From positions 62,001 through 126,000 of IMG/VR virus record IMGVR_UViG_3300032224_000723: 64,000 nt of DNA. One strand, 5' to 3'. Made by a program: the position numbers and the translations under genes. A model generated the notes under the pieces. That model saw only the letters and a program-made list of their open reading frames with translations. It was not told the origin of the DNA and searched no databases. This DNA comes from a virus. Positions 25,264-32,721 of this stretch are shown here, in pieces; within the stretch, counting starts at the first letter, position 1, and each line of letters starts with the position of its first letter.

Positions 25264-25577
25264 ACTTTGTGATGTGGTTGCTTAAACGAATCAAGACCAG
25301 CTTGGGTTGGCAAAGTCTTTGGGTCAGTGACTATCGTCATGCTATTTTGCACGACAAAGGTTACAGTATATTTTTAACCCTGGGCATTGGATTCATTTAT
25401 GTTGTGACTGTGGGGTGGGTATGTATCCATTTTATTGACCAAACCGAAACAGCACAAAATACTGTAGTAGGTTTGATAGCGTCAGTTGCAGTGTTCTATG
25501 TATATCATTGGATAATGGCCTTGCATGAAGTTTATGAAAAAGAGAAACAAAACATGTGGGAGATATTAAAGCAATGA
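25260..25577 (+). CDS. Two-helix membrane protein
   Basis: 105 residues. Two hydrophobic helices lie at about residues 37-59 (YSIFLTLGIGFIYVVTVGWV region) and 70-88 (NTVVGLIASVAVFYVYH). The basic N-terminus is probably cytoplasmic, and a charged C-terminal helix follows. Its stop overlaps the next ATG. Confidence 0.6.
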   Translation: MNFVMWLLKRIKTSLGWQSLWVSDYRHAILHDKGYSIFLTLGIGFIYVVTVGWVCIHFIDQTETAQNTVVGLIASVAVFYVYHWIMALHEVYEKEKQNMWEILKQ

Positions 25578-25771
25578 CCATTGAAGATTTAGAACATATT
25601 TTTAAACCTCAGATTGATGAGGGTACAACTAGTTTGTATTTCATGTTGATTGACAGCGACCACCGAGTAATTATGCGCCAAGAGTCGAATGAAATCCAAA
25701 CGCTTTTATCGTTGTTAGATAACTTTGAATACGCCGGATCTGAAGGTCGTATGCCTAGATTTGTAAAATAA
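25574..25771 (+). CDS. Small protein, unknown
   Basis: 65 residues from ATG 25574 (ATGA overlap); an upstream in-frame GTG-type start would overlap the membrane protein more. The sequence begins MTIEDLEHIFKPQIDEG and contains a LYFMLIDSDHRVIM strand pair. Function unknown. Confidence 0.55.
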   Translation: MTIEDLEHIFKPQIDEGTTSLYFMLIDSDHRVIMRQESNEIQTLLSLLDNFEYAGSEGRMPRFVK

Positions 25772-25826
25772 CTGTATGCTAAACAGCACTCTAAGGCGTT
25801 ATATATGTACACACTAGGAGTCATAT

Positions 25827-25964
25827 ATGACACGAGATATCATTAATCAAGTTAGAGAGATGTTAGACAGACATTTGGACGTAGTTGAAATTGCCAGTAA
25901 ATTGAATTTAGATTTAGACACAGTAAGAATAGCCGCAGACATTATTAAAGAACTTATTACCTAG
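25827..25964 (+). CDS. 45-residue helix-turn-helix-like protein
   Basis: ATG 25827 follows an AGGAG site (25817-25821). The second half, VVEIASKLNLDLDTVRIAAD, has the helix-turn-helix spacing of small sigma- or MarR-like elements: a helix, a turn, then a recognition helix. At 45 residues it could only be a minimal DNA-binding regulator or a partner-binding peptide. Confidence 0.5.
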   Translation: MTRDIINQVREMLDRHLDVVEIASKLNLDLDTVRIAADIIKELIT

Positions 25965-25965
25965 C

Positions 25966-26189
25966 ATGTTTAAAACTCATATCAGCACTATTAAAACTAT
26001 CCGTCAAGGTGACGATGACTTTATGCTCAACGACGGAATGATTATAAGCCCAGAGCTGGTTTTGAGATTAGTACAAAATGCCCCGACGGATATAAAAGAG
26101 TCATACAAGAAGCTATCGACATGGGCTGGCTCAAACCTGTAGCACACTTGCATGATCATGAATATATGTGGGACAAATTAAAAGGTTAA
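25966..26189 (+). pseudogene. Small gene split by a one-base loss in a C-run (or recoded)
   Basis: ATG 25966 starts 1 nt after the previous stop and reads MFKTHISTIKTIRQGDDDFM, then LNDGMIISP. The original frame then runs into TAG. From the CCC at about 26049-26051 another frame reads RAGFEISTKCPDGYKRVI and on to GWLKPVAHLHDHEYMWDKLKG with TAA 26187-26189. One added C would join both into a single protein of about 74 residues whose join ISPRAGFEI reads naturally. The same kind of C-run break occurs at about 20777. Function unknown. Confidence 0.55.
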
Positions 26190-26191
26190 CT

Positions 26192-26377
26192 ATGAATAGA
26201 AACATTGAACAACGCATGACGGAAATAATGAAGCCTATAGATCAATCTATACAGTTAACCGACGACGAGAATGACATGTTGATGTTGGCCTGTGCCATGC
26301 TACAACGTGTAACAGAAATATTTGATAAAACTCTTGGCGAAGAAGGTCGTCGTCAAATGTTTAAGGATCATGCATGA
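26192..26377 (+). CDS. Small helical protein, unknown
   Basis: 61 residues from ATG 26192, with an AAAAGG site in front; an earlier in-frame GTG (26168) is less likely. It has two acidic helices (QRMTEIMKPIDQSIQ and DENDMLMLACAMLQRVTEIF). It overlaps the next gene (ATGA). Confidence 0.55.
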   Translation: MNRNIEQRMTEIMKPIDQSIQLTDDENDMLMLACAMLQRVTEIFDKTLGEEGRRQMFKDHA

Positions 26378-26553
26378 AACCTTTTAGGTCTTGGTTAGAA
26401 GATTTATGGCGTGTTAATTGTGATGAGCACGACGGTTATAAAGAACCACGCTATACCTTGCAAGAATATTTTGCTAAGTACAAGTGGTGGTTGCGTAGAG
26501 AATATAGACATCAACAAACTTTGAAAGAATCAAATGACAGAACTAATAGCTAA
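26374..26553 (+). CDS. 59-residue basic Trp/Tyr-rich protein
   Basis: ATG 26374 overlaps the preceding stop, and TAA is at 26551-26553. The sequence MKPFRSWLEDLWRVNCDEHD... ending in YKWWLRREYRHQQTLKESN is rich in Arg, Trp and Tyr, like other small proteins here. It overlaps the next gene by 20 nt. Coding support is from spacing and composition only. Confidence 0.45.
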   Translation: MKPFRSWLEDLWRVNCDEHDGYKEPRYTLQEYFAKYKWWLRREYRHQQTLKESNDRTNS

Positions 26554-27019
26554 ACCAGTTATTAAAAATAAGTTTTGGATTGTAGAATCTGAAGGCACAA
26601 AAGTTGCCACAATCCAAGCAGTGGAGGACGGCGGATTTGTTTATGTACACGACGAAGAACGCCAACGATTTCCTTCAATTAAATTATTAAGCAAAGAACA
26701 CAATATTGTGTTTGATGCTACCACAGTTAAAAAAGAAAAAGCAGTGGTAGAACTACATGAGGTATATGGATACCCTGTGACTAAAACCAACAAAGCATGG
26801 AACACAATGTGGGATGTCAAGCATCAGTTTCCTGTATACACTAAGACCAGTAAAAGTAAAAGTTACTACTGTGCGGGTTATTACATTATTAAATTCAACA
26901 ACGGGTGGGTTAAAAGCCATTGCCCCAAATTTATTACACTGAATCGTTATGAATTTAAGGGACCATTCAAAACCAAAGCCGAAGTACAAGAGCAGTTGAG
27001 GTTAGCAAATGGAAAATAA
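26534..27019 (+). CDS. Unknown beta-rich basic protein
   Basis: 161 residues, rich in Lys and beta-forming residues (KNKFWIVESEGTKVATIQAV, YYCAGYYIIKFNNGWVKSH). The C-terminal FKGPFKTKAEVQEQLRLA segment looks like the end of a small alpha/beta domain. It overlaps the next gene by 11 nt. No family is recognised. Confidence 0.6.
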   Translation: MTELIAKPVIKNKFWIVESEGTKVATIQAVEDGGFVYVHDEERQRFPSIKLLSKEHNIVFDATTVKKEKAVVELHEVYGYPVTKTNKAWNTMWDVKHQFPVYTKTSKSKSYYCAGYYIIKFNNGWVKSHCPKFITLNRYEFKGPFKTKAEVQEQLRLANGK

Positions 27020-27230
27020 TTTAACCATTCACTTAAAAATGTTTAATGACAAAGTTAAACTAATGAACTCTAGTAACAGTAAGCAGTTGATCTTATCTGC
27101 CACAGAAGCACGTAATTTGCATGCGGATTTGTTTGATTTACTTAATCATTGTGCCACTTTAAGCCAAGAAATCAGCCGCAAGGGTCAAGAACAAGTTGTC
27201 AATGTTGCAATGGATGGCGGCGGCTTTTAA
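27009..27230 (+). CDS. Small protein, unknown
   Basis: 73 residues. A strand pair (NNLTIHLKMFNDKVKLM) is followed by an ATEARNLHADLFDLLNHC helix and a glycine end (VAMDGGGF). It is coupled to the preceding gene. Function unknown. Confidence 0.55.
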   Translation: MENNLTIHLKMFNDKVKLMNSSNSKQLILSATEARNLHADLFDLLNHCATLSQEISRKGQEQVVNVAMDGGGF

Positions 27231-27276
27231 TAATATACGCAGATAAATATAATAAATACAACAGTCAATTAAGAGT

Positions 27277-27564
27277 ATGAGCAGACCTAAACCAAAAGTG
27301 TTAGTAGAACACGTTAACAAAACAAACTATAAGACAGAACAAGTCTTGAGTAGCGAAGGTATATGGGCTGTATTTTACGATAATCAACCTGTTAATTTAA
27401 AGTCCAGCAACATGCTGGTCAGCTATCCTGGTCCTAAGTATAAGAAAACTAGTTTTAGCAATCCAGGTCATGCTATCAATTTAGCCAAGAAGCTCAATAC
27501 CCTATTCAAGACTGATTTGTTTACTGTGGTGTTATTGAAAAGTGGCGACAGAATCTACCCCTAA
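27277..27564 (+). CDS. Small basic protein, unknown
   Basis: 95 residues, basic (PKPKVLVEHVNKTNYKTEQV; SYPGPKYKKTSFSNPGHAI), with beta-strand character. The AT-rich 46 bases before it contain a TATAAT (27248-27253) with a poor -35, so a weak promoter is possible. It overlaps the radical SAM gene by 23 nt. Confidence 0.55.
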   Translation: MSRPKPKVLVEHVNKTNYKTEQVLSSEGIWAVFYDNQPVNLKSSNMLVSYPGPKYKKTSFSNPGHAINLAKKLNTLFKTDLFTVVLLKSGDRIYP

Positions 27565-28750
27565 TCGTTCCCCTACTTACTGTGTGATGCCACACATAAA
27601 TCTTGCCATGCAAAACAATGGTGATGTATGTGTGTGCAATAAGAACACTGAAAGTTTCAAAGACGGTAAACATAATTTACTCCATATTCACAAAGACGGC
27701 CTTGCTAAAATATGGAACAGCCACACTAGAAAAATGATAGCCGCAGGTTTGGATCACGGCAAACGTTTACCTGGGTGTCAAGCATGCTGGAATGACGAAG
27801 ATGCTGGCGTTGAGTCCAATAGACAAAGGTTCAACAAAGTATTTGCCGATGTTAAACCTAGTAAAGCACAACCTAAAGTTTTAATTATTAAACCAGGCAA
27901 TGTGTGTAATTTAGGTTGTAGGATGTGCAATCCAGCAACTAGTACAAGTATGTATCAAGACTTTTATAAATTAGACACTGATAGAAAATCATTTTCTGGT
28001 ACATTAAAAGATTACACAAATCAATTTGAACTTATACGAGAAGGCTTTAGTAAAGACAATAACTTGGTGTGGCCTGTTCTTAAAGAATGGACCAACGAAC
28101 TAATATTCATTGACATCTACGGCGGAGAGCCTATGTTGGCTCCCACCATATGGGAAGTGTTGGAACACAGTGTTCAAAATGGCTCCAGCAAAAACACAAG
28201 TATAGAATTTCATACCAATTGTACAATATGGAATGAAAAATACATCAACCTATTACCAGCATTTAAATCTGTTGACATAGGCATCAGCATAGATCATCAT
28301 GAACATAAACAGTTATCATATATTCGTCATGGCGTTGATGCAGAAACACTACTTACTAATTTAGAGAAGTATAAGCAGTTAGAACTAGAAAACTCCTCTA
28401 TTAATCTTCATATCACATTAACAGTAACTCCCTATAATGTTTGGGATTTAGATTTAATAGTTGATGAATTAGAAGCACACATGCCGGTGGCTATCAATGT
28501 TGTATATCTACCAGAACTATTAGACATACGGCACTTACCTATTCCTATCAAACAAAAATTAATTTCAAAATTTGAATCCAATCACAAATTAACAAAAATA
28601 GTACAGTTACTCAATCATACTATTCCTGGGTGTGATGTATATTGGCCTAAGTTTTGTGAAGAATTCCGTATACTAGATAAAATACGCAATCAAAGTTTTG
28701 CAGAGTGTTTTCCAGAATACTACAAAGAATTAGAACCTTATATTGTTTAA
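27542..28750 (+). CDS. Radical SAM protein with N-terminal twitch/SPASM-like cysteines
   Basis: About 402 residues with a GTG start at 27542. The radical SAM motif is CNLGCRMC (C122, C126, C129) and the glycine-rich IDIYGGEPMLAP follows near 198. Before the core lies the auxiliary cysteine pattern: C14 with VMPHINLAMQNNGDVCVC (C30, C32), an IWNS helix, and CQAC (C79, C82). It ends in the LDKIRNQSFAECFPE signature shared with other radical SAM proteins here. It resembles the - strand group from 48353-58496 but stands alone on the + strand. A small unknown gene follows. Substrate unknown. Confidence 0.85.
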   Translation: MATESTPNRSPTYCVMPHINLAMQNNGDVCVCNKNTESFKDGKHNLLHIHKDGLAKIWNSHTRKMIAAGLDHGKRLPGCQACWNDEDAGVESNRQRFNKVFADVKPSKAQPKVLIIKPGNVCNLGCRMCNPATSTSMYQDFYKLDTDRKSFSGTLKDYTNQFELIREGFSKDNNLVWPVLKEWTNELIFIDIYGGEPMLAPTIWEVLEHSVQNGSSKNTSIEFHTNCTIWNEKYINLLPAFKSVDIGISIDHHEHKQLSYIRHGVDAETLLTNLEKYKQLELENSSINLHITLTVTPYNVWDLDLIVDELEAHMPVAINVVYLPELLDIRHLPIPIKQKLISKFESNHKLTKIVQLLNHTIPGCDVYWPKFCEEFRILDKIRNQSFAECFPEYYKELEPYIV

Positions 28751-29120
28751 AGTGGGCAACATTCCAAAAAGATTTAAACAAAATCAACTGACTAAAGTGT
28801 TTGCGGAAATATTAGGCCAGCCCACACATTTGGTGCATTATCAATTATGGAACAATCCCACAGACAACACTAGTCTACGCCTAAGTCTGCAGGGCTATAC
28901 CCTGCTAAAGAAAAACGATGTTAAGAGCTACACGTTTGATCTCAGTGAACCATTGACCAACAAGAACCTGCTACAGTTGGAGCGATACTTTCCAGGCATG
29001 TACTTTTTATTTCGAGCACAGAAAATTACTGTATACGACGAACAAGAAGCTACCATGCTAACACTAATGGACAGCAACCTTAAAGAGTACTTGGACAACT
29101 TGGAAGAAAGTAATACCTAA
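28743..29120 (+). CDS. Small protein following a radical SAM gene
   Basis: 125 residues from TTG 28743 (8-nt overlap) or GTG 28752. It mixes basic and aromatic residues: PKRFKQNQLTKVFAEILGQ, then YFPGMYFLFRAQKITVYDEQ. It does not resemble the two partner proteins of the - strand cluster. Co-translation with the radical SAM gene makes it a candidate partner or substrate. Confidence 0.5.
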   Translation: MFKVGNIPKRFKQNQLTKVFAEILGQPTHLVHYQLWNNPTDNTSLRLSLQGYTLLKKNDVKSYTFDLSEPLTNKNLLQLERYFPGMYFLFRAQKITVYDEQEATMLTLMDSNLKEYLDNLEESNT

Positions 29121-29150
29121 GTACTAATACCCATTCACTCCGTAGGGTCA

Positions 29151-29179
29151 TTGACAATAAATCCAAATTCCTATATAAT
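29151..29179 (+). promoter_or_regulatory. Sigma-70-like promoter
   Basis: A perfect TTGACA (29151-29156), a 17-bp spacer and a perfect TATAAT (29174-29179), then TATGGCAT at the start region. An AGGAG site (29201-29205) precedes ATG 29212. It shares GACAATAAATCCAA with the promoter at 31146. Confidence 0.7.
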
Positions 29180-29211
29180 TATGGCATACGTTAACAACAA
29201 AGGAGTTGAAA

Positions 29212-29496
29212 ATGGAAAAACTTACAGATATTCAGCAGGTCAATTCTGCAATTATGTTTGGTAACTTTACAGACACTGAACTGACCAGCATACTCAGTGC
29301 CGTACAGTATGCCAAGGCTCAACTCCGCAAAGAAAAAATCCGCTCATTTAGAGTTGGTGACAATGTCAAGTTTACCAGCACCAAACGTGGTGTGGTTGTA
29401 AACGGAACGGTACGCAAGGTAGCTATTAAGTATGTCACAGTAGACACAGGACAAACCCTGTGGAGAGTTCCCGCTAACATGTTGGAGGCAGTATAA
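29212..29496 (+). CDS. Small protein with SH3/KOW-like C-terminus, unknown
   Basis: 94 residues from ATG 29212, 6 nt after the AGGAG site; an in-frame TTG at 29206 is rejected as it overlaps that site. The first half is helical (TELTSILSAVQYAKAQLRKE). The second half, FRVGDNVKFTSTKRGVVVNG then VRKVAIKYVTVD, has the beta-barrel look of small nucleic-acid-binding domains. Its stop overlaps the next ATG (TAATG). Confidence 0.6.
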   Translation: MEKLTDIQQVNSAIMFGNFTDTELTSILSAVQYAKAQLRKEKIRSFRVGDNVKFTSTKRGVVVNGTVRKVAIKYVTVDTGQTLWRVPANMLEAV

Positions 29497-29711
29497 TGCA
29501 AGAATGGGTCCTAATTATATCTTTGTTCACCCCTGGTGGTGACTTTATGGATAAACGTCACATTGTCCTTCCGGACCAACAAGCCTGCCAACGGGCTAAA
29601 ATGGACGTTGAAACCGCAGAAAATCCCATGAGTGTTAAAGTTAAAACTTTATGTGTAACTAAAGCTCACTGGACTGGCCAAAAGCCCATGCGTAATGTCC
29701 CTATGGATTGA
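29496..29711 (+). CDS. Small protein, unknown, possible N-terminal hydrophobic segment
   Basis: 71 residues with a hydrophobic start (MQEWVLIISLFTPGGDF), then a Cys-containing helix (DQQACQRAKMDVETA) and a late Cys (VKTLCV). The hydrophobic stretch is short for a membrane helix; a secreted or membrane-edge protein is possible. It is coupled to the previous gene. Confidence 0.5.
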   Translation: MQEWVLIISLFTPGGDFMDKRHIVLPDQQACQRAKMDVETAENPMSVKVKTLCVTKAHWTGQKPMRNVPMD

Positions 29712-29730
29712 AGTAGTACTAAGGTAGTAC

Positions 29731-29759
29731 TTGTCCATAATTCGAATATTTGCTATAAT
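29731..29759 (+). promoter_or_regulatory. Promoter, first copy of a repeated cassette
   Basis: TTGTCC (29731-29736), a 17-bp spacer and TGC-extended TATAAT (29754-29759), then AATGGCAT. The upstream bases carry AGTACT twice around AAGGT (in 29711-29731). A second closely related cassette lies at 30266-30294. Confidence 0.6.
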
Positions 29760-29767
29760 AATGGCAT
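29746..29767 (+). repeat. 22-bp direct repeat covering promoter -10 and start (copy 1)
   Basis: The 22 bases from ATATTTGC through TATAAT to ATGGCAT are identical at 29746-29767 and 30281-30302. Bases around them are also similar (CGAA/CGGA just upstream; GTAATACC/GTAGTACT further up; AAAAAGGAGTT downstream). The copies are about 535 bp apart, each in front of a different gene. Confidence 0.75.
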
Positions 29768-29789
29768 GTTAAGCAAAAAGGAGTTGAAG

Positions 29790-30062
29790 ATGAAAGCACT
29801 GACAGTATTGATTGACCAAGAAAATAAATGGTCCAGTATTTTTAATCCTAAGTTTGTGGCACACGAAGTCGCCACTGCCCATGGGCGCGAACGTGTAGCA
29901 AAAATGATTGACGCTAAACTCAGTCCAGAAAACCTGAGCTGTGATGGCGAGCTACCCCGTGCAGAAGTCGCCCGCCGTTATCGTGCGCTGACCACAGCCG
30001 CTAAAGATCTAATCAAGTTGGATCCCAGCGTGGCTCAGTTTATGTACGAATTCTCAGAATAA
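29790..30062 (+). CDS. Small protein, unknown
   Basis: 90 residues from ATG 29790, with an AAAAGGAG site 6-9 nt upstream; an in-frame ATG at 29766 lies ahead of that site and is rejected. It is mainly helical with Trp near the N-terminus (LIDQENKWSSIFNPKFVAHE) and ends EFSE. Function unknown. It has a dedicated promoter. Confidence 0.6.
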   Translation: MKALTVLIDQENKWSSIFNPKFVAHEVATAHGRERVAKMIDAKLSPENLSCDGELPRAEVARRYRALTTAAKDLIKLDPSVAQFMYEFSE

Positions 30063-30072
30063 GGAGTTAAAA

Positions 30073-30258
30073 ATGGATAAAGCAGTCATTTATCTTGTGC
30101 TGATTGTTGCAATTATTGCCTTTGGCCCATTGTGTTCAATATGGGCGCTGAATACACTGTTTCCAGTGTTGGCAATTCCCTACACCTTTGATACTTGGCT
30201 AGCAGTGATCCTGCTGGGCGGAGTAGTTAATAGCCGTTCATTTAGAAGTAATACCTAA
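30073..30258 (+). CDS. Small two-helix membrane protein
   Basis: 61 residues. Two hydrophobic helices lie at about 5-27 (VIYLVLIVAIIAFGPLC) and 30-53, with a short polar tail. An AAGGAG site is at 30061-30066. It may act in lysis control or superinfection exclusion, but no motif shows this. Confidence 0.6.
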   Translation: MDKAVIYLVLIVAIIAFGPLCSIWALNTLFPVLAIPYTFDTWLAVILLGGVVNSRSFRSNT

Positions 30259-30265
30259 GTAGTAC

Positions 30266-30294
30266 TTGCTCGAAATTCGGATATTTGCTATAAT
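30266..30294 (+). promoter_or_regulatory. Promoter, second copy of a repeated cassette
   Basis: TTGCTC (30266-30271), a 17-bp spacer and TGC-extended TATAAT (30289-30294), then AATGGCAT. It has the same 22-bp core as the promoter at 29731-29759. AAAAAGGAG precedes ATG 30325. Confidence 0.6.
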
Positions 30295-30302
30295 AATGGC
30301 AT
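30281..30302 (+). repeat. 22-bp direct repeat covering promoter -10 and start (copy 2)
   Basis: Second copy of the element at 29746-29767, identical over 22 bases. See that entry for the flanking similarity. Confidence 0.75.
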
Positions 30303-30324
30303 ACAAAGCAAAAAGGAGTTAGAG

Positions 30325-30663
30325 ATGATTAAGGTCAACAGTCGTTTAAGTACAAATGGTCAAGGTTACTGGTCCAACAAGGCTAAGACAGTGACCGTAA
30401 CAGGGTTGGATCTGGCTTATGTAAATGAAGAAGGCGACTTTGGCGAGCTTCGTGTGTATTTTGACACAGATACATGGGACGTAGACGCAGATGGTCTTAT
30501 CTACACCGACAAGCAATTCAGATCTGACTTGAAAACATTGTTAGCTAGACTGGACTTGGGCACTGATGTTAGTTATTCAGAACAAGGTATGCAAGGCGAT
30601 AATTATGTTAGCTTCGATGTTGGAGCTGATTTCATCAATTCATTCAAATTAGTTTTGCAATAA
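30325..30663 (+). CDS. Small beta-rich protein, unknown
   Basis: 112 residues: KVNSRLSTNGQGYWSNKAKT, then a strand-rich part (ELRVYFDTDTWDVDADGLIY) and a YVSFDVGADFINSF end. Acidic overall. Ribosome site AAAAAGGAG. Function unknown. Confidence 0.6.
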   Translation: MIKVNSRLSTNGQGYWSNKAKTVTVTGLDLAYVNEEGDFGELRVYFDTDTWDVDADGLIYTDKQFRSDLKTLLARLDLGTDVSYSEQGMQGDNYVSFDVGADFINSFKLVLQ

Positions 30664-30674
30664 AAGGAGCAACA

Positions 30675-31139
30675 ATGGGAACACGTAGCCGCATTGGTAT
30701 CATGCACGGTGACAAGGTCAAAAGCATTTATTGTCATTGGGATGGTTATCTGGAACACAATGGTCGCATTTTGTTTGACCACTACGACAGCGCCAAAACA
30801 AATATGTTGGTAGCACTGGGCGACATGTCGAGTCTGCGTCCTGAGCTTGGTGAAAAACATGCATTCAGCAAATTAGATCCCATTGGTAATGAAGTCCGAG
30901 AGCACAATGAAGACTGGTGTACATTTTACGGACGCGATCGTGGCGAGAAGGATGTAGAGTACAAAGTGGCTCACACCTTTGAAGAATTTTTGGGCCAATG
31001 CTACGACTCGGCCGCTGAGTACTACTACATCATGAAGGATGGTGTTTGGTATTGTGGTGACACTTATGGCTCTACCCCATTAAGCACACAATTAACAGTT
31101 TTGGCTGAAGCACTGGCGTTAGATGAGGCTGTGGCATAA
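30675..31139 (+). CDS. Conserved-looking phage protein with GTRSRIGI/HWDGY motif
   Basis: 154 residues. MGTRSRIGIMHGDKVKSIYC, then HWDGYLEHNGRIL, a GDMSSL loop and YGRDRGEKD form a recognisable pattern found in many phage small proteins of unknown function. Conserved His, Asp and Arg residues suggest an enzyme, but no reaction is known to me. An AAAGGAG site precedes the ATG. Confidence 0.6.
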   Translation: MGTRSRIGIMHGDKVKSIYCHWDGYLEHNGRILFDHYDSAKTNMLVALGDMSSLRPELGEKHAFSKLDPIGNEVREHNEDWCTFYGRDRGEKDVEYKVAHTFEEFLGQCYDSAAEYYYIMKDGVWYCGDTYGSTPLSTQLTVLAEALALDEAVA

Positions 31140-31145
31140 TAACTA

Positions 31146-31174
31146 CAGACAATAAATCCAAGATTTTGTATAAT
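31146..31174 (+). promoter_or_regulatory. Promoter of the MoxR-like gene
   Basis: CAGACA (31146-31151), a 17-bp spacer and a perfect TATAAT (31169-31174). It shares a 14-bp GACAATAAATCCAA block with the promoter at 29151. An AAAGGAG site precedes ATG 31200. Confidence 0.55.
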
Positions 31175-31199
31175 ATAGTTTTTAACAAAGGAGTTTGAG

Positions 31200-32309
31200 A
31201 TGGCTAAAGAGATGATGACAGAGCACCGTACGGTGACCAGTGAAACTGCTCGACGTGTAATCGTCAAGTGTTTTAAGAAACAACGACCTGCTTTCCTGTG
31301 GGGTCCTCCAGGCATTGGTAAAAGTGAAGTTGTAGACAGTATTGCCAAGGACCTTGGCGGTGCTATGATTGATTTGCGTCTTGCACAGATGGAACCCACG
31401 GATTTACGTGGCATTCCATATTTTAATAAAGACTTGGGTTTAATGGATTGGGCGGCTCCCATTGACTTGCCCGATGAAGAATTTGCAAGCCAGTATCCTA
31501 TTGTGGTGCTGTTCTTAGATGAAATGAACTCAGCGGCTCCTAGTATTAAGGCAGCGGCTTATCAGCTGATTTTGAATCGCCGTATTGGCAAATATAAACT
31601 GCCCGACAATGTGGTAGTTATTGCGGCTGGTAATCGTGAGTCAGACAAAGGTGTTACTTATCGTATGCCTGCTCCGTTGGCTAATCGTTTTGTTCACTTG
31701 GAAATGCGAGTGGATCATGCTAGCTGGGAGACATGGGCTACTATTAATCGTATCCACACAGACGTGGTAGGTTACATTGGCTTTGCTAAACAAGACTTGT
31801 ATGACTTTGACCCACGTTCAAGCTCACGCTCGTTTGCTACACCACGTAGCTGGACCTTTGTCAGCGAACTGTTGGAAGACAACGATGTCAGCGACAGCGA
31901 CTTGACTGACTTGATCTCAGGTGCAGTTGGTGAAGGTGTTGCAGTTAAGTTTATGGCACACCGCAAGGTTGCAGGTCAATTGCCTAAGCCAGAAGCAATT
32001 TTGGCAGGTACTGTTAAAGAGTTGAAGATTAAAGAAATCTCAGCTATGTACAGTTTGGTGATTGGTATGTGCTATGAGTTGAAGGATCAAACTGACAAGT
32101 TGGGTGGCAAGCCTAATGAAGCATGGCACGGCATGGCAGATAACTTCTTCAAGTTTATGATGGATAACTTTACTACTGAGTTGACTGTTATGGGTGCTCG
32201 TACTGCATTGACTACTTATAACTTGCCCTTTGTACCTGGCAAGTTGAAGAACTTCGACGAGTTCCATAAGCGTTTCGGCAAGTACATTGTTGCCGCGGCA
32301 CAGAAGTAA
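31200..32309 (+). CDS. MoxR-type AAA+ ATPase
   Basis: 369 residues. Walker A is GPPGIGKS (35-42), Walker B LFLDEMNSA (about 104-112), and sensor 1 VVIAAGNRES. The MPAPLANRFVHLEM segment supplies the arginine-finger region of the MoxR group. MoxR ATPases work with VWA-domain proteins to remodel or activate target complexes. A VWA protein is encoded at 32722, with one small gene and a promoter between them. The C-terminal third is helical and specific to this protein. Both genes have their own promoters and ribosome sites. Confidence 0.85.
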   Translation: MAKEMMTEHRTVTSETARRVIVKCFKKQRPAFLWGPPGIGKSEVVDSIAKDLGGAMIDLRLAQMEPTDLRGIPYFNKDLGLMDWAAPIDLPDEEFASQYPIVVLFLDEMNSAAPSIKAAAYQLILNRRIGKYKLPDNVVVIAAGNRESDKGVTYRMPAPLANRFVHLEMRVDHASWETWATINRIHTDVVGYIGFAKQDLYDFDPRSSSRSFATPRSWTFVSELLEDNDVSDSDLTDLISGAVGEGVAVKFMAHRKVAGQLPKPEAILAGTVKELKIKEISAMYSLVIGMCYELKDQTDKLGGKPNEAWHGMADNFFKFMMDNFTTELTVMGARTALTTYNLPFVPGKLKNFDEFHKRFGKYIVAAAQK

Positions 32310-32367
32310 TTAGTTTAGGGGGCAGGGCTTTGTAACTCCTTTCAACCGTAAGTCCCCCATTTATATC

Positions 32368-32655
32368 ATGGCTTTAAAATTAGAACCTTTAGACGGTCGC
32401 CACAGTGGCAAGATCTTTTTCAAATACCGTGTATGGGTATATGGTCCTGACAGAATTCGAGACTTTATTCAAATACGTAACTGGTGTTGGGAAGTGTGGG
32501 GACCGAGCTGTGAACGTGACGACCATATGCTGTCATACAACAACCCAGAAGTAGAAAATAATCTGCATTGGGCATGGCATACATATGAACGCTCACGTTA
32601 TATCTATTTGGTCAATGACCAAGCACTGGCATTTTTCAAACTCAAATGGTTGTAA
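32368..32655 (+). CDS. Small Trp-rich protein, unknown
   Basis: 95 residues: FFKYRVWVYGPDRIRDFIQI, then RNWCWEVWGPS and a C-terminal DQALAFFKLKWL. The first part resembles the protein at 12814 (RVWIDV...FIQFKRWC), and the last part resembles the end of the protein at 34029 (DATAFALKW). It lies between the MoxR and VWA genes. There is no clear ribosome site before the ATG; 32310-32367 holds G-rich and C-rich runs (TAGGGGGC and AGTCCCCC) that could pair weakly. Confidence 0.5.
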   Translation: MALKLEPLDGRHSGKIFFKYRVWVYGPDRIRDFIQIRNWCWEVWGPSCERDDHMLSYNNPEVENNLHWAWHTYERSRYIYLVNDQALAFFKLKWL

Positions 32656-32669
32656 CAACAAAGTGTTAC

Positions 32670-32698
32670 TCGACAATAATTCATTCTTGTGCTATAAT
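32670..32698 (+). promoter_or_regulatory. Promoter of the VWA gene
   Basis: TCGACA (32670-32675), a 17-bp spacer and TGC-extended TATAAT (32693-32698). An AAGGAA site precedes ATG 32722. Confidence 0.6.
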
Positions 32699-32721
32699 AT
32701 ATACACTAACAAGGAACAAAG

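Noticed and set aside
27241-27262. Possible T4-type late promoter (TATAAATA-like)
   Set aside because: The AT-rich run AGATAAATATAATAAATAC has no exact TATAAATA, and such AT-rich strings are expected by chance. At most a weak TATAAT box.
32310-32367. Possible rho-independent terminator or structured leader
   Set aside because: Short G-run (GGGGG) and C-run (CCCCC) about 33 bases apart could pair, but the stem is short, the loop long and no T-run follows.
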